Source: Ganoderma boninense
Taxonomy: Eukaryota > Basidiomycota > Agaricomycetes > Polyporales > Polyporaceae
Direction: 5' to 3'
NCBI GenBank assembly: GCA_002900995.3
Contig: CM035308.1
Span: 186,001-250,000, forward strand
DNA length: 64,000 nucleotides
Part shown: positions 22,197 to 34,231 of the stretch, piece by piece
How positions within the stretch are numbered: position 1 is the first letter of the stretch
Layout: the number at the start of each line of letters is the position of its first letter
Notes under the pieces: model-generated
Seen by the model: the letters and a program-made list of their open reading frames with translations, nothing else
Databases searched by the model: none
Told to the model about the DNA's origin: nothing
Program-made: the position numbers and the translations under genes

Positions 22197-23375
22197 CTTG
22201 TCGAGCGTGCATACTCACAAAACGAACGTGAACGAGGAAGCTCTAAAACGGACTCAGGATGACTGACTGACTGACAACTTGAAGGACGCTTGGGGGCCGA
22301 CGGACCTATCGGATATAGTGTACAAAAGAACTGATTAGTAGTCATGCGATTTTTCTTCGTACTACTATGTGGCTTTGGGTCGTTGTCGTACCTTTGTTTT
22401 ACCGTACACTACATTGTGAGCTCCCCTCATTTGCATATTTTACGTACCATCGTCCCGTTCTCGCTCAAAACGATTACTTGATCCCTTGTCCACTGCAAGA
22501 CTGCCAAAAGTCAGCCCGTGAAAAACCGTGGAGGCCGTCTGCGAGTCGCGCTTCAGCTTGAGATCTAGAGAGGGGAGAGCGTTTTGTGGCGGCAGCTCAC
22601 AAACGGCGCTTATCTTACCGAGGTTCGGATCGGTATGACGTCAGTCGATTGTCTCGCTCGATCCGGCGGGCGTTCATGCCCGTTCGAGCTTCTCTTCTCT
22701 ACCTCCTGCCACCTTCCGCCTCCAAACATACCGCACCGTTGCACACAACGGAGATCCTTGGCCGTTCTATCCAGTCCAATTGATCTGCCCCAAGGTTTAT
22801 TTTCGATTCCAGGCGCAAGCGAAGTCCTGATCCGTGCGGAAACGAACCAACTCCGCTAGCCTCTAGTCTCTCTATGTTAACGTTGCACCCTGCATCGCTC
22901 ACCTCTGCGCGACCACCGCAACGGCTCTACCTCTCGGAATGTATTCATGGACCCCAGCAACCAACTTATGTACATTCATCCGGCGGGCGTCAGGAAAATG
23001 GCAGTCCCTCCACTGGCACGCTTCGACGTCGGCCCCACTCCCGCCGATGGGCGACGCGCCAATTGGTGCGCCGCACTGCAAACGCGTTTCCTTCACAATA
23101 ATGGATAGACTTGGTATGAACTCAATCACGTTCCGCCACTGCTTTACAGCCGTGATTTGACTCCCCAGTCATGAGACATACATCGGCCGATCACGGAGGT
23201 CCACCCGCATAGCCAGCGAGCTGATGAGCGAAACATCGCAAAGGCCTGTGGGGTCGGCAAGGCAGACGAGGCTGGGTGTGGACTCCGACCAGGGCTGCGT
23301 ATGGGCTTTGGCAGTATTCTTGGCGACGTAACACGTTACGACTCTTCGGATCGGCAACGCTGCTCGGGAGCTCCG
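22197..23375. other. Intergenic, no supported gene
   Basis: Between members 5 and 6. No repeat or gene seen. Confidence 0.5.
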
Positions 23376-23382
23376 TATAAAG
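23376..23382 (+). promoter_or_regulatory. TATA element of secreted-protein gene 6
   Basis: TATAAAG, 116 bp upstream of the start codon. Confidence 0.65.
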
Positions 23383-23491
23383 AGGTGCGTCCGCCGACCT
23401 TTGTTCTTCACCTCTGTGGTCTTCCCTCCTCCTCCCGTCACCCACAACCCCCCGCCTCTCACCACCTCACCCTCACCCCTATTCCGGCACT

Positions 23492-24095
23492 ATGAAGTTC
23501 GCTCTCGCTCTCGTCGCCTTCGCCGCGTCCGCGCTCGCCCAGCGCATCCAGATCGGCGCCCCCGCGAACCTCGCCGAGGTCAAGGCGGGAAGCAACATCA
23601 CCGTCGAGGTGGACCGACCCGTACGCATCCTTCCCCTCCTTCCTTCCTTCCCTCTCCTCCCGTTAGCGTTAGTTGACACGGGCCTGCTATATGCGCATAG
23701 AACTCGCTCACCGGGTCGACGGAAGTCGGGATCGCGATCGGGCTCTGGCCGTGCGGCGGCCCGAAGGGCACGTCGCAGTGCGCGTCGACCGACGTCAGCC
23801 AGGTGCTCGGCAACCTCGTCTACACGGGCGCGTACAACCCGCAGTATGACAACAACGACCCCACGAAGCCGCCCCACCAGAACTTCGAGGTCACCGTCCC
23901 CGCGTCCTTCTCCGCGGGCCAGGTCAGCCTGGGCATCGCACATCTGTCCGTCGTCGGGGTGAGTTCTCTCTCCTTCGAAACCTCTCGAGTCTAGAGGGGG
24001 TGCTGATCGCTTTATGTTTCTTTTTTGATTTTGTGATGTAGGCGAGCTCGGAGCCCTTGTACGAGTTCGTCAACGTCACCCTCGTCGTCTCTTAA
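23492..24095 (+). CDS. Small secreted protein, family member 6 of 7
   Basis: Exons 23492-23620, 23701-23958 and 24042-24095, 146 aa. Signal peptide residues 1-17 (ends ALAQ). Exon 1 ends V-D-R-P at gtacgc. Exon 2 has STEVGIAIGLWPC and the loop C-GGPKGTSQ-C. It is the only member in which the central sequon is lost (QNFEV instead of NFTV). It continues to LGIAHLSVVG. Exon 3 has a C-terminal sequon (VNVTLVVS). The promoter is pyrimidine-rich (about 23400-23490) directly before the ATG. Confidence 0.87.
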
Positions 24096-24788
24096 GTCCG
24101 GCGCGCGCGTTCGCCTCTGCCGCCGCTCTCGCCTGCTCAGCACTGGCGGTGGTTTCCTGAGGCTTTGCGCATGGAACTGGAACTGTTAATGGACCTGCAT
24201 ACCATACCACATACTACCATGGACTCTGGACTGACTCTCAACATGAACATTCGTCATCGTAATGTAGTGCCGCCTAGCTAACTGTCGTTACCATCATACA
24301 TCGCTATGTCGCAAATGGACAAAACAATACTAACGAACTTCTTTTCGGGCTATCCGTGTTGGGCGCGAGCGGCGTTGCCAGCGTTGCAACCCTACAGGTC
24401 TGAAAACAAACGTGCTTAATCTCAGCCCGTGGCTTTGTCGGACCTGGGCTTTCTAGGTATAGGGAGATGTTGTTGGTTTCAACCCAGCTGGCGGTGCGTG
24501 TTTACCTCATTTACTGCCACATACGTATTCCGGCCTTGGTCCATGTCACACTCGGCGATGCCACGGCCTGCCCACATGCCGATGAAGCATAAGGGCATAA
24601 ACTCGGGCCCTGCCCGAGACTGCACCCATCCGGCGTGCATACTGAAGGCGCATAGCGAACGCTGAAATTAACATTAAGCGATGACGCGACGTCATTACGG
24701 CCGAGCATACATTGCAAGATTATCATGCTGGAATGTAGGATTACGAGACAACATCGGCCGACAGCCGCCCTGAGTCGCATTCAATCTC
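24096..24788. other. Intergenic between convergent members 6 and 7
   Basis: Shared 3' region; nothing else recognised. Confidence 0.5.
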
Positions 24789-25362
24789 TTAAGAGGAGGG
24801 CGCGGGCGCGATCTGGATGACCGTGTGCAGAGTCTCCATCTGGGGATGGTGGGCCGGCTTCACGTTCGAAGTTCCAGCCGCAATCATTAGTATCACTACA
24901 GTACGAACGAGCAACACGGCACGCACCCCGGCGTAGAAGAAATGGGCGACCTGGAGGAGGGCCCGGCCCGCAGCGGTGTTCTGCGGGATCCGGACGGTGT
25001 AGTTGTGCGAGACGTCGGCGTGGCCGTCGACTGGCTTGGGCGTGAAGGGCCCGTGGTAGAGCACGCGGGCGTAGTCGGCCGCCACCGCGTCGCAGTTATC
25101 GCTGCCGCTGCAGGACTGCAGCCCGATGATCACGGCGACGTCCGTCGATGGCGTCTCTGCGCCCTATGTCAGTGGGGAGGTGTGAGTGAGTTGGCGCAAG
25201 TTGAACAGCTTGGGGATAGCGAATAATACGCACCGGTCGGTCGATCGCGACCAGCAGAGTGCCGCCGGCGGTCACCTCTGCGTTCTCCTTCGGGGAGGCG
25301 ATGACCACCTTCTGTGCGACGGCGGAGGCTGCGAGGGCGAGGAAGACGAAGCCGGCCTTCAT
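24789..25362 (-). CDS. Small secreted protein, family member 7 of 7
   Basis: Exons 25362-25234, 25163-24927 and 24839-24789, 138 aa. Signal peptide residues 1-17 (ends AVAQ). Exon 1 ends I-D-R-P at gtgcgt. The acceptor of intron 1 was set at catag because that aligns GAETPSTDVAV with member 4 without a gap. Exon 2 has IIGLQSC, loop C-SGSDN-C, YHGPFTP, sequon HNYTV, LLQVAHFFYAG. Exon 3 starts at an ATG codon and ends in VIQIAPAPSS, with no sequon. Intron 2 has an ACTAAT branch site. Confidence 0.84.
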
Positions 25363-25427
25363 GATGCGAGACACACGAAAGAGTCGAAGCAGCTGGGCTC
25401 GTGGGCGTAGCTGCATGTCTTATATTG

Positions 25428-25434
25428 TCTGGTC
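25428..25434 (-). promoter_or_regulatory. TATA element of secreted-protein gene 7
   Basis: TATAAGA on the minus strand, about 66 bp upstream of the start codon. Confidence 0.6.
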
Positions 25435-27522
25435 ATCGGTTAGTCTATGCGTCTGGTCATCGGCTACCGTGACGGACGCGTCAGAAGAGGATGAGCTCGA
25501 TGATGCGCAATTATTGAAACGCTTCCGCGCTCACCTTCACCTCCGCCTACGTATCCCGAGTCGCTTCAGCCTTCAGGACGCCGGGATTAACGGATGCCCA
25601 CTGACTTCATAGCCCGCGTCCCACACTGAATTAAGGCGGTCGGCTGTGGACAGCTTTTGGGAGGTAACAGTGTCGGTGATATGCGAGTGTTCTGAGAGCG
25701 GTCCTTGGAAGAATATTCAAATTGTCGTTGTCCATCTTCTATAGTAAAACACGAAAACCCAAAAAGGAAATCAACCGTCTCAATTACTATTTTAGGCAGG
25801 TGCATGTATCGGAGACCCCGCCGACGCCGACGAGGGAAGCTCAGGGAGCCATCCTGACTCGAGATACTGCCTAATAGATGCATTCTATCTATATTCAATG
25901 ATGCATTTCATCCAAATCCTCTATTCTAAGACTCGAGCGTAGGACGAGGCGTTGGCCCACGGATTGAGACTGAAGCGCGCATGCAGTGGTTTTGGCGCTG
26001 AAGACACCAGGCGACGGGTGTCGTGGACGCGGTCAAGCTTCTACTCTGACTACGACTCGCTACAGCTGAGACTCCCCCTCTGCCCCTTTCTTCCTGTCCT
26101 CAAGCTGCTGTCCTTGCTGTGCACTTTGACGGTACGTTCATGCCTTGGACGAACTGCAGAAGTGCCACGTTGACTTGAACCCATTTCAGTAGAAAGACAC
26201 CGGGTCATAGGCTTCAAGTACGCGGTTTCGATGCTTCTTAGGAGGATTACGGAAGATTGACAATAACTCTGCAGGCAGAATCAGGGCTGGCTGGAGTCTG
26301 GCGTCCAAAGTCACGGGTATGTCTGAGTGCCACGTCTGCATGTCTGACTCTGACTTACAACACGGCGTGATGCCATACATCACCATTATATGGACAGAAA
26401 CCTGTTATTGCGGGGTTTGCCATTCATGCAACCATGAGATGTGACGAGCAACGTCCTTGGCCAGTGAGTGTTCCCTGCCGCATAATACCCCGCCCGCACA
26501 ATGCCATATATTGCATGCAACTTCAATGAATGGTGAGCTACCTGTGATATTTTTTCTTGATTCTTACACATATACTGTAGTGGTCGATAAGACGGCCATA
26601 CTGGAGGACGTAGTGATGTCGGACGATGGCCGGTCAGACTCTTCAAGCTGCGGAGTGGAAGAAGGTGAGCCATTGACCGAGTCCCAGGTTCTGCATATGG
26701 TTGAGCGCAGAGAGGGCAACGTTTATGCTTGGTACGTCCACGGTTTGAGGCACAGCTCCTCATGAACTTCGCCACCCATTCCAGGTAGCGATCGAGGACT
26801 TCAGAAGGTGCGTTTTCTGTGCAATTTTCTGACACTGCCATCTTGATGAGTGCCGGGCCACTCATGCACACTCCAGAAGGGCACGGCGCATTGAGGGCGG
26901 GCGACAGCCCGGCCGATGTGCGCAGGGCGTTTTAGTCAAGTGGTAGTCACTGGAGCTACATGTCCGACTGTTTACTCCGTTTCAGGTCTCGACCTTCCAC
27001 TTTCTAGATAGATATTGTATATATCAAATAAGCTGTAAATACTAATTGAGAGGGTTAAGCCTGCCAGGCCGAAAACTCCCTTTCCGGGGCAACGGCACGG
27101 GAAACTGCTAGTATTCTGTAGGAAGCAGAACAACCTTGGAGTGCCGGGAGGCGGTTTGATGCTTTGACGCTCGAGCGTCGGTCACGTGGAGTAATCAAGA
27201 CTTCGATGCAGGTCGACAGAGGTCGAGGCGCCGTGACGACCCTCCCCGGCTCCCGAACTTAAGATGAGCGACGTACACGACCGCAGCATCCAACACCAGT
27301 CCACAGCAGCACTCCTCGCAAACACTCCTCCCTGACCATGACAGCATAGTCCTTACATTCCACACATCCTTGCCCTCTCCCCTTAGACGGTTAGACCGTA
27401 TTCGATCTTCCACCTTGCCACTGCGAAAGCCTTCGACCTTCCTCTACCGAACGTTGGACTGCCGAGCGCCCTTGGCGAGTCGCTGAAGCCGGGATCTGTT
27501 TTCGGGTAACCAGGAAGAAGCT
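25435..27522. other. Intergenic, no supported gene
   Basis: About 2.1 kb. An acidic frame near 26580-26760 was considered but has no start, splice partner or domain. Confidence 0.45.
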
Positions 27523-29027
27523 ATGAGTCTCAGCTCGGCCATCTTCACGGCAGGCCTCCTTGGGGCAGCCTCGTTTGGGATGGGAATGCTGCCGTTGGTT
27601 GTGACGTTCCAAAGTGAGTCCTAGAGCTTGCGTGGACTGGCGCCGTGTGGTCATTCTGTCCACCATGCGCATGGAATGAGCAGGCAGCGGATGAAGTGAG
27701 AAGTCATGCTCTTCACTATTACCGCCGCATCCTTCCGCGCGCGGTGTCACTGCTTTGCCGGTGCGCAACCGCCATACGGTGGACGAATTCCATCATGTGG
27801 TGGAACAAGAAACCGCGTCTACCTCGTGGATACCGTGGGGCGGTACTTCTTAATGTGTGCAACTGACAAGAACCGAACCCGCACAACACCTCAGTGGCTG
27901 TTCGCTACTTACGGGGCAGGATGGCGGCTGCGCATACATCTGGCTATGTGCTGACTGACGTGATTTTATAGAATCCACCTTAGATTCCTTGACCACCTAT
28001 GGCGCCGGACTGCTTCTCGGTGCAGCACTGGGCGTCGTGATACCTGAGTATGTAGCGCGGTCACCTTGTCTTACCGTCGTATGCTCACGCCGTTTGTGAG
28101 GAAGGGGTGTATCTGGCATCGTCTCATCCCATGCACCTCGATCCGCGATTGCGCTGTCGCTCTTGAGCGGGTTCGCCTTCATGCTCGTCATAGAGCGCCA
28201 GCTCTCAGCCCATGCGCCCTTGCCTCCACCGACCGGCGGGTCTTCGGTGGAATTCGACGTCGAGCTCGGCGAGCTCGAACGCACGGAGGGTGTCGCACAA
28301 GACACGCGAGCTCGCTCGGCCGCGCACACGGGCGCGGTGAACGCAGAACTGCAGCAGCGCGCATATCCGCTCACCTTCGGGCTCGCCGTGCACGCGTTCG
28401 TGGACGGGATCGCGATGGGCTCGGCCGCGCTCTCCGCGTCGGGCGCGCGCGAGGACTCGGCGCAGTCGCGGGCGTTCGTCGCCGTCTTCCTCGCACTGGT
28501 CGTCCACAAAGGTGGGTAAGCCTACACATAAACAGAACGAGTTCCAGTGCTAGTTCCACAGCAATTTCCGGCATCGCTGATAAGAGGCTCCATTACTGAC
28601 GATTACAATTTACTGCCCAGCCCCGACTGCGCTCGCTCTCACGACGACGCTGCTCTCCACCTCTCTGCCGGCCGCGGAATGCAGGCGACACCTCGCTATC
28701 TTTAGCTCGATGACGCCGGTCGCGACGCTCGTCTCGTACGCTGTTCTCGCGTTCGTCGGCGGGGGTGGCGGCGGCTGGGAGAGTGTGGCGCTGCTATTCT
28801 CGGTGCGTTCTGGGACTGCTCTATGCGAAACCGACCTAACGTGTGTTATCGATGACATTATATAGGGGGGAACGTTCCTGTACGTGGCGACGGTGCTGCA
28901 GCCAACCCTGGCGCACGCGCACGAGGAGGGTGGGGAGGGCGGCCGCAGGAGGCTTTTGGTCATGCTGGCTGGGATCGCGACGCCGTATTTGATCACGGTG
29001 CTGCTGCCCGAGGGCCATGAGCATTGA
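27523..29027 (+). CDS. ZIP-family zinc transporter (ZIP9/ATX2-like)
   Basis: Five exons, 27523-27613, 27972-28047, 28105-28511, 28621-28802 and 28866-29027, encode 305 aa. The family signatures are in order: TM1 with GMGMLPLVV; TM2 with GAGLLLGAALGVVIPEGV; TM3 LSLLSGFAFMLVIE; a hydrophilic loop (about residues 95-150); TM4 with the metal-site HAFVDGIAMGSAA; TM5 with VVHKAPTALALTT; then GGTFLYVATV and a last TM ending in EGHEH. The HxxxD and HK-P residues are those of the ZIP9 subfamily, which moves Zn (and Mn in yeast Atx2) at the Golgi or plasma membrane. A His-rich loop is not present. Intron 1 is unusually long (358 bp). A Cys/His-poor start was preferred because it gives TM1 directly. Confidence 0.88.
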
Positions 29028-29509
29028 TTGCATTCCACATGAGCGGAGTTACGTATGCATGTGCGTAGCGGGCGGTTTGTTGGAGTCGGTATGTACAGTG
29101 TCACCGTGAAGCATTCAACAGTGTGGTCCGAGGGAGTGCTCGAGGCGTCGTTTTCCACTCCATCGAGGGCACGGTTGCATTTGTGGAGGGGGGGTGATGG
29201 GGCGAGGATCGTCGAGGTCTAAGAAAAAAGGCTGGGAAGTTTGGAGAATGCGTGGGACTGCGCGTCCTTGTGAGGGAGGTATTCGTAGCATAGCCGGGCC
29301 CGGGGCGGCGCAAATGCACCGACTATATGTGACGTCAAACGATTCCGAAGGCTGGATCCGCCACCTAAGGCAGGGCCTCACCCCCCTCTGTAAGACCAGT
29401 TTGTTGCACATGGGAAATATGTCCGACAGGCCGCGACTTACTGATCGTGTCATTTTCAGGCTATAAATAGATATCCGATCTTGCATGCGGGATCGTCGGG
29501 CGGCAGTCC

Positions 29510-29745
29510 AACGATTCATGCGACGTTGAACCGAAGGATGGATCGTTTGGCAGGACGGTTCAAGGACTATCCATCGGACGGTCCACGAGCCATTCGTCGG
29601 ATAGTTCATGGACTATCCATCGGACGTTCCACGAACCATTCGTCGGAGGTTTCATGAACTATTCGACGGATAGTCCGTGATTCGTTGGATAGTCCACGAA
29701 ACGTCTGTCGGACGGCGCATAGATTTCTCATGGGAGGTTTCGTGA
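29510..29745. repeat. 46-bp imperfect tandem repeat with internal dyads
   Basis: GGACTATCCATCGGACG starts at 29564 and again at 29610, with about 40 of 46 positions alike. A third, more diverged unit starts near 29655 and partial units lie on either side. Each unit holds GGATAGT and its complement ACTATCC spaced to form a hairpin around TCATG. Non-coding; downstream of the zinc transporter. Confidence 0.75.
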
Positions 29746-29854
29746 CACATCCGTCAGACGATCGACGGCCTATCGCTCATCACATACGAATAGGGTAACA
29801 ATGTAGTAACCACATTTTAAGTCTCGAATACATGTATTTCTCGAATGCAAAGCT

Positions 29855-30663
29855 TCAGGCAAGGGTTTCTGCAAACTGGGACCACCTTTTGACTACAGGG
29901 AAAATTAAAACAGACCACTCGCGGCCGCGCTGTCGGCCAGTCAAACGTCGGAACCAGAAGAGCTCCTTGTGCTCGGCATCACCTATCGTAGTGTAAGAGG
30001 ACAGAATAATCGTGCCCACGTTCACTTACAGTCTCGACATTTTTTGAGCGGTGCGTTTCGCTCAGCGGGGATGGACTGCGCTGCGAGGTCGGCAAGCTCG
30101 ACGTGGATGAGGCGTTCGAGCCTGTCGCAGTTTGGGACGAGGCGTGTGCGGCCCAATAAGATGGGCCGCGAAGACGGGCACCGTCGTCGGTGCTCTTTAA
30201 GCCGGCGACCCACGTCGTTCGACCTACCGAGCTTGATACGCACACGGTCGGGGTGTTTGTGATCTAAAGGCGGACGGTTCGCCGCTATATGAAACGCTTA
30301 CTAGCCGCGATACGTACCTCTAAGCATCAGTGCGTAAATGTAACCTTTGCCGTCGTGTTTCCCTTTCGGCTTGCGCATTAAATGCCGGAGAGACACTTGG
30401 GTGCGCGGTTCGAGCGATGTCGGAATGAATGCTGGACGGGGTAAGGACAGATCGCGCAACCGCGGCCGCGGTCCCTCACCTCGAAAGGGTGTGTTTCCCA
30501 TAGTCATCTCCGCCAGAATCTCCTTCTCGTGAATGTCGCAATAGAGGGGGAACCCTCCACCTCGAGGGAACCGCAGCATATTGGCCAGCGGTACGAGGGT
30601 CTTGCAGCGGGCACCAGACGCATCCGTCTTGCTGCAGCGGGCGCGTACACGGCAGCGCGCCAT
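29855..30663 (-). CDS. GIY-YIG (T5orf172/MUG113-like) protein
   Basis: Three exons, 30663-30318, 30263-30030 and 29982-29855, encode 235 aa. The N-terminal third has a Cys/His pattern (CRVRARCSKT, RCKTL, YCDIHEK) typical of a small zinc-binding module in fungal relatives. The GIY-YIG-type core follows: GYIYAL at the end of exon 1, then IKLGRSNDVGRRLKEH in exon 2, and KKCRDC...AEHKELFWF across the last intron. This is the T5orf172 pattern, shared with fission-yeast Mug113. Members are putative nucleases or nucleic-acid binders; the role here is unknown. The start at 30663 was chosen because the region upstream reads as a low-quality extension. Confidence 0.82.
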
Positions 30664-33600
30664 GGTCGAGTCGAAAACGCGACCCTGTGTAAGCCTGAGA
30701 AGTAGAGGAGTGCAGCGTATGGATGGAGGAGGAATGGGAGCGAGGTGGACCAGAGAAAACGAATCGTCTCGATGATGGTTTGGACGGGCGCTTGACAGGG
30801 CGAAGCAGCGCGCATTTCGTTGAAGTATCGTCATCTTCGTGGCTTCAGTGGGTAAACAAAGGACGACGAGAACGAAAAATCTGTTCTCAAATTTTATTGG
30901 ATAGAATCTGACACTACAAAAGCTGCAGAACGTGAGGTCAGTTTGGAACGGCATTGAAATTCAATTGAGACAAGTACTTACAGGACTCTGTATCTAATCG
31001 TATTGCACCACTGACAGCTTCATGGAGGAATAAAACCGCTTGTTAAAAGCAGTACATTTGTAGGTCGTGAACATAACAGCGTGTCGAATCCGGCGAGGCG
31101 GAATAAGACACAAAATGACTAGATTGGTTGGCATCAGTATAAGGCTCGAAAGAGAAAATCAGAACCTCCATCTACCAGTTTACTGCGAAATAGGCCGTAG
31201 ATAGGGGCCGATGGTACTCCGGCTCTTCGAGTGCCTGGAGTCTCAAGTTGCACGGCATCGACGGTGGTGGTCGTAGAAGATCATAGATTTGGACACAGCG
31301 CAGAGGCATCTGCTTGTGTTTGGCAAATGCTGTGCTAGCTCGGCACTCGGCACGGGGACCCCGGTGCGGACTCTAAACGTGGCCTAGACGCGGGGTCCTT
31401 CCACACCTTCCCTCCTCTTCTCTTCGGAGCGTCGCCGGTATCTTTTCCCCCTGGAACGGCGCATTCGTCAATGGTCTCGACATATCTGCAACGATGACTT
31501 GAGTTGGGAGGACGGCTGAGGAAGCGCATCTGGTGAACCCCTGGTGAGCACTCCCCCTGTGTAAACAGCCGTTCGCGTCGCCTGCGCACAAGAACACCGA
31601 CGCGACCCCTGTTCCGTGCTGGCTACTGGCAACGAACAGTCCTCGCTCCAAGTCTAGCGACTGGCCATCGCGTTCTCGACAACTCTGTCGCTTCGAGCGT
31701 GATCTCTCTCTATAGGCGAATCCACAGCCCATTTCGGCTCGTAGGCTTTCACTTCTTCGAGGCTTCCGGTGAGAAGCACTTCCTTCTCGTCCCCGAGCCT
31801 TTCCTGATCTGTTGGTTGTGGACTCTCCGAGTTACAGCGACTGCCCATCCCGTCGACCTTCTTGTTTTTCTTCAGGCACGATCTTCCTCTCAGATTATTG
31901 GTCTACGGCTGGGGTACTGGCTGAAACTATTGAATCTCTGATCTTTTACAACGACGCTACCCTGTTTAAGCGTCGCGAACCGAGGTCACACGCCGCCGCC
32001 AACCCGCGCCGCTCACATCCGCACAACCTGTCGGCGGTCAGCGCTGCAATCTTCGTGGGCTTTCCAACATGCAATCACTTAGTACAAGGTGAACAGCTTG
32101 TGCACCAGCTCGGCGATCGTCACCAATTCCGTCCCAGCCTAGCGTCAAGGACGGGCAGCACACTCTACTTCCTGCATGAGAATGTGCAGACCGTGGAGCA
32201 TGAACTTGTGACCCTGTTTGAGTTCGTGAGAGCGGCGTGTACGAACTGCGATCCACACAGATGTCCTTATCGGGATTTCCGTACGGTCAATGCCCGGTTG
32301 CAAGTGCCCCTCCTCCAACCCCGGTTCCGATCACTGTGCCCGCACCGTCAACACGCCTGGATGAGTGAGATAAGCGGTCAAGAGAAAGATACCCCGGGCT
32401 GAAAAATAGTCTGCGAGTATCCCGCTCCCGACGCCGACAGCGTAATCGGCGGTGAGGTTGAAAGAGTGGCCGAGGCGACGACTCACTTGCAATGGATGAA
32501 CCCCCAGCAGCAACCCGATGTAGGCCTTCTCGGCGTCTTGCGCTACGTGTGCTAACGGTCACCCGCTGGGATACAAGACATATGTGGGTCTCTTCGAGAG
32601 AGGCGAGCAGCATGCTCGTCATCAGACTACACTCGCCCTCCAGCCTCGGTGCGTCTAGCGAAGTCGTGATGCGGTGCTTCATCGCGTTGTCACACCTTCG
32701 CCACCCGCTACAGGAACTGGTACGTTGCGAACCCCCCTCCCTCCCTGCACGAGCAACAGAGTCGCAAACGGTGAGGTTGTGAGCAGAATCGAGGCCCCGT
32801 CTGTTTCTGTGCCGCATGCGGCGTTTCCTTCGACAAGAGAAGCACTGAGCTCTCCTAGCAAAAATGGTTTTCGTCTCGAGTTCTATGGCAATTATTTCGA
32901 CCCCTCCAGCGTTTCTGCCCTTTTCTAGTGCGTGCGATCGACGTCCGACACAAGTTGTCAATCAATGCTGGATAGTTAGACTAGAGGCTCCTCCGCACTG
33001 TTCGACGGAGAAGCGAAGGGATGGGCGAGTGCTGGCGAATGCACTTTCGACCGCCATCAATGGTGATGTCTCTGCGCCACCGTGGACGGCCCGGTCGGAG
33101 GGATCGTGGGTGGCGGCGCATCCAATCCTTGACTTCCATCGGTTTCCCTGCCACGATCCCCAGCGCCTTCACAGCCTTGGCCGGGATAACAACAGGAATG
33201 GAAGTGCTCATCTTATTCTCGCTGAGGTTCGGCTCCGTCACAGGGATGGGATCGGACTGCGGGCGCAGCGTGCTAATTGTAATGCCAAGGTTGAGACGTC
33301 ATCCGCAGTACCTCGCGATACCGATCCGCTGCACCGACTCTTCAGAACAGAGTCTCATTTCCTCAAGACGACGTGTTGGTCAGGGAGTCAGCGGTGTCTA
33401 TGCATTCTAGTGCGGCGTTAGGTGAATAATGAACTTCCTCCAATGGATGTATGGGCGCACCATGCAATTGACGAAACTAGAACTTGTTGACAGAGCCAGG
33501 CGAGCGAGGGAAGGAGGAAGAGGGTTGAATGACAGGCGCCGCCCGCTGGCATGGATCGGGTCGTAGGAACCGGAAAGAGTAGCTTAAGCGCCCACGTTCC

Positions 33601-34231
33601 TCTCTCTGTCTACGGTGAAGGGCTGTGCGGCCTTCTCTCCGGGTCCTTCCCATGGTCTGGTTTTAGGATCTTGAGCGACTGCTCTGGACACCCATCAGGA
33701 TAATACATTACGAGACGCTCTCGAGCACTACTATAGTTGTTCTCATTCATCATGCCGATCGAACACGTTCACCGCTGACAAGTCCGACGCCTACCGCAGT
33801 GACCTTGGTACGCTTGCGCCACATCTCCCAACTTGACTGGCGTGCTTTCGTAGCATGATACTTGGTACGCTTAAAGTGAAGACTGTCACTTTGTAATTTA
33901 AAAGTTGAGAGCCACTCTGACATCTTTGTCCCGTAAGGCACCACTGGTGCTGCGCCCGGAGTCCAGTGGGCATGTCACTTTCCTAGCGCAAACAGGTTAT
34001 TAAGACAAAATGCCGCGACTGAGGATATTGAATGTCCGATTTGGTGAGTGGACGTGAGTTACAGCTGTTCCACGCCTTACTTGTCTTCCAGGACCCTGAA
34101 ACGCTTGCTAAGAAGTTCTTCGCGTCCGCCGACGTCTGCTGCGGCAGCCACAGCCCAATATAAGGCAGCGATAACGACCTGAGAGACGTCAGCGATAGAC
34201 GAACTGAGACCCTCACATCCAACACTCCAAG
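30664..34231. other. Gene-poor, probably transposon-derived region
   Basis: About 3.6 kb in which all frames are broken. One minus-strand fragment near 32340-32510 recalls a sugar/anion-permease-like MFS segment but is too short and too degenerate to call. No intact gene, tRNA or tandem repeat recognised. Confidence 0.4.

Noticed and set aside
13603..25362. Assigning the secreted family to Kre9/Knh1-like or GPI-anchored Ser-Thr families
   Set aside because: The start pattern is loosely similar, but there is no Ser/Thr-rich tail or GPI signal, and the core motifs differ.
26457..26765. Acidic plus-strand frame (VVMSDDGRSDSSS)
   Set aside because: No in-frame start in a sensible context, no splice partner and no recognisable domain.
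29510..29745. Possible CRISPR-like array
   Set aside because: The units are contiguous without spacers, imperfect, and the DNA is eukaryotic.
32287..32961. Minus-strand frames resembling an MFS permease segment (ADYAVGVGSGILADYFSARG)
   Set aside because: Only about 40 residues look right, flanking frames contain stops and no exon chain could be built.
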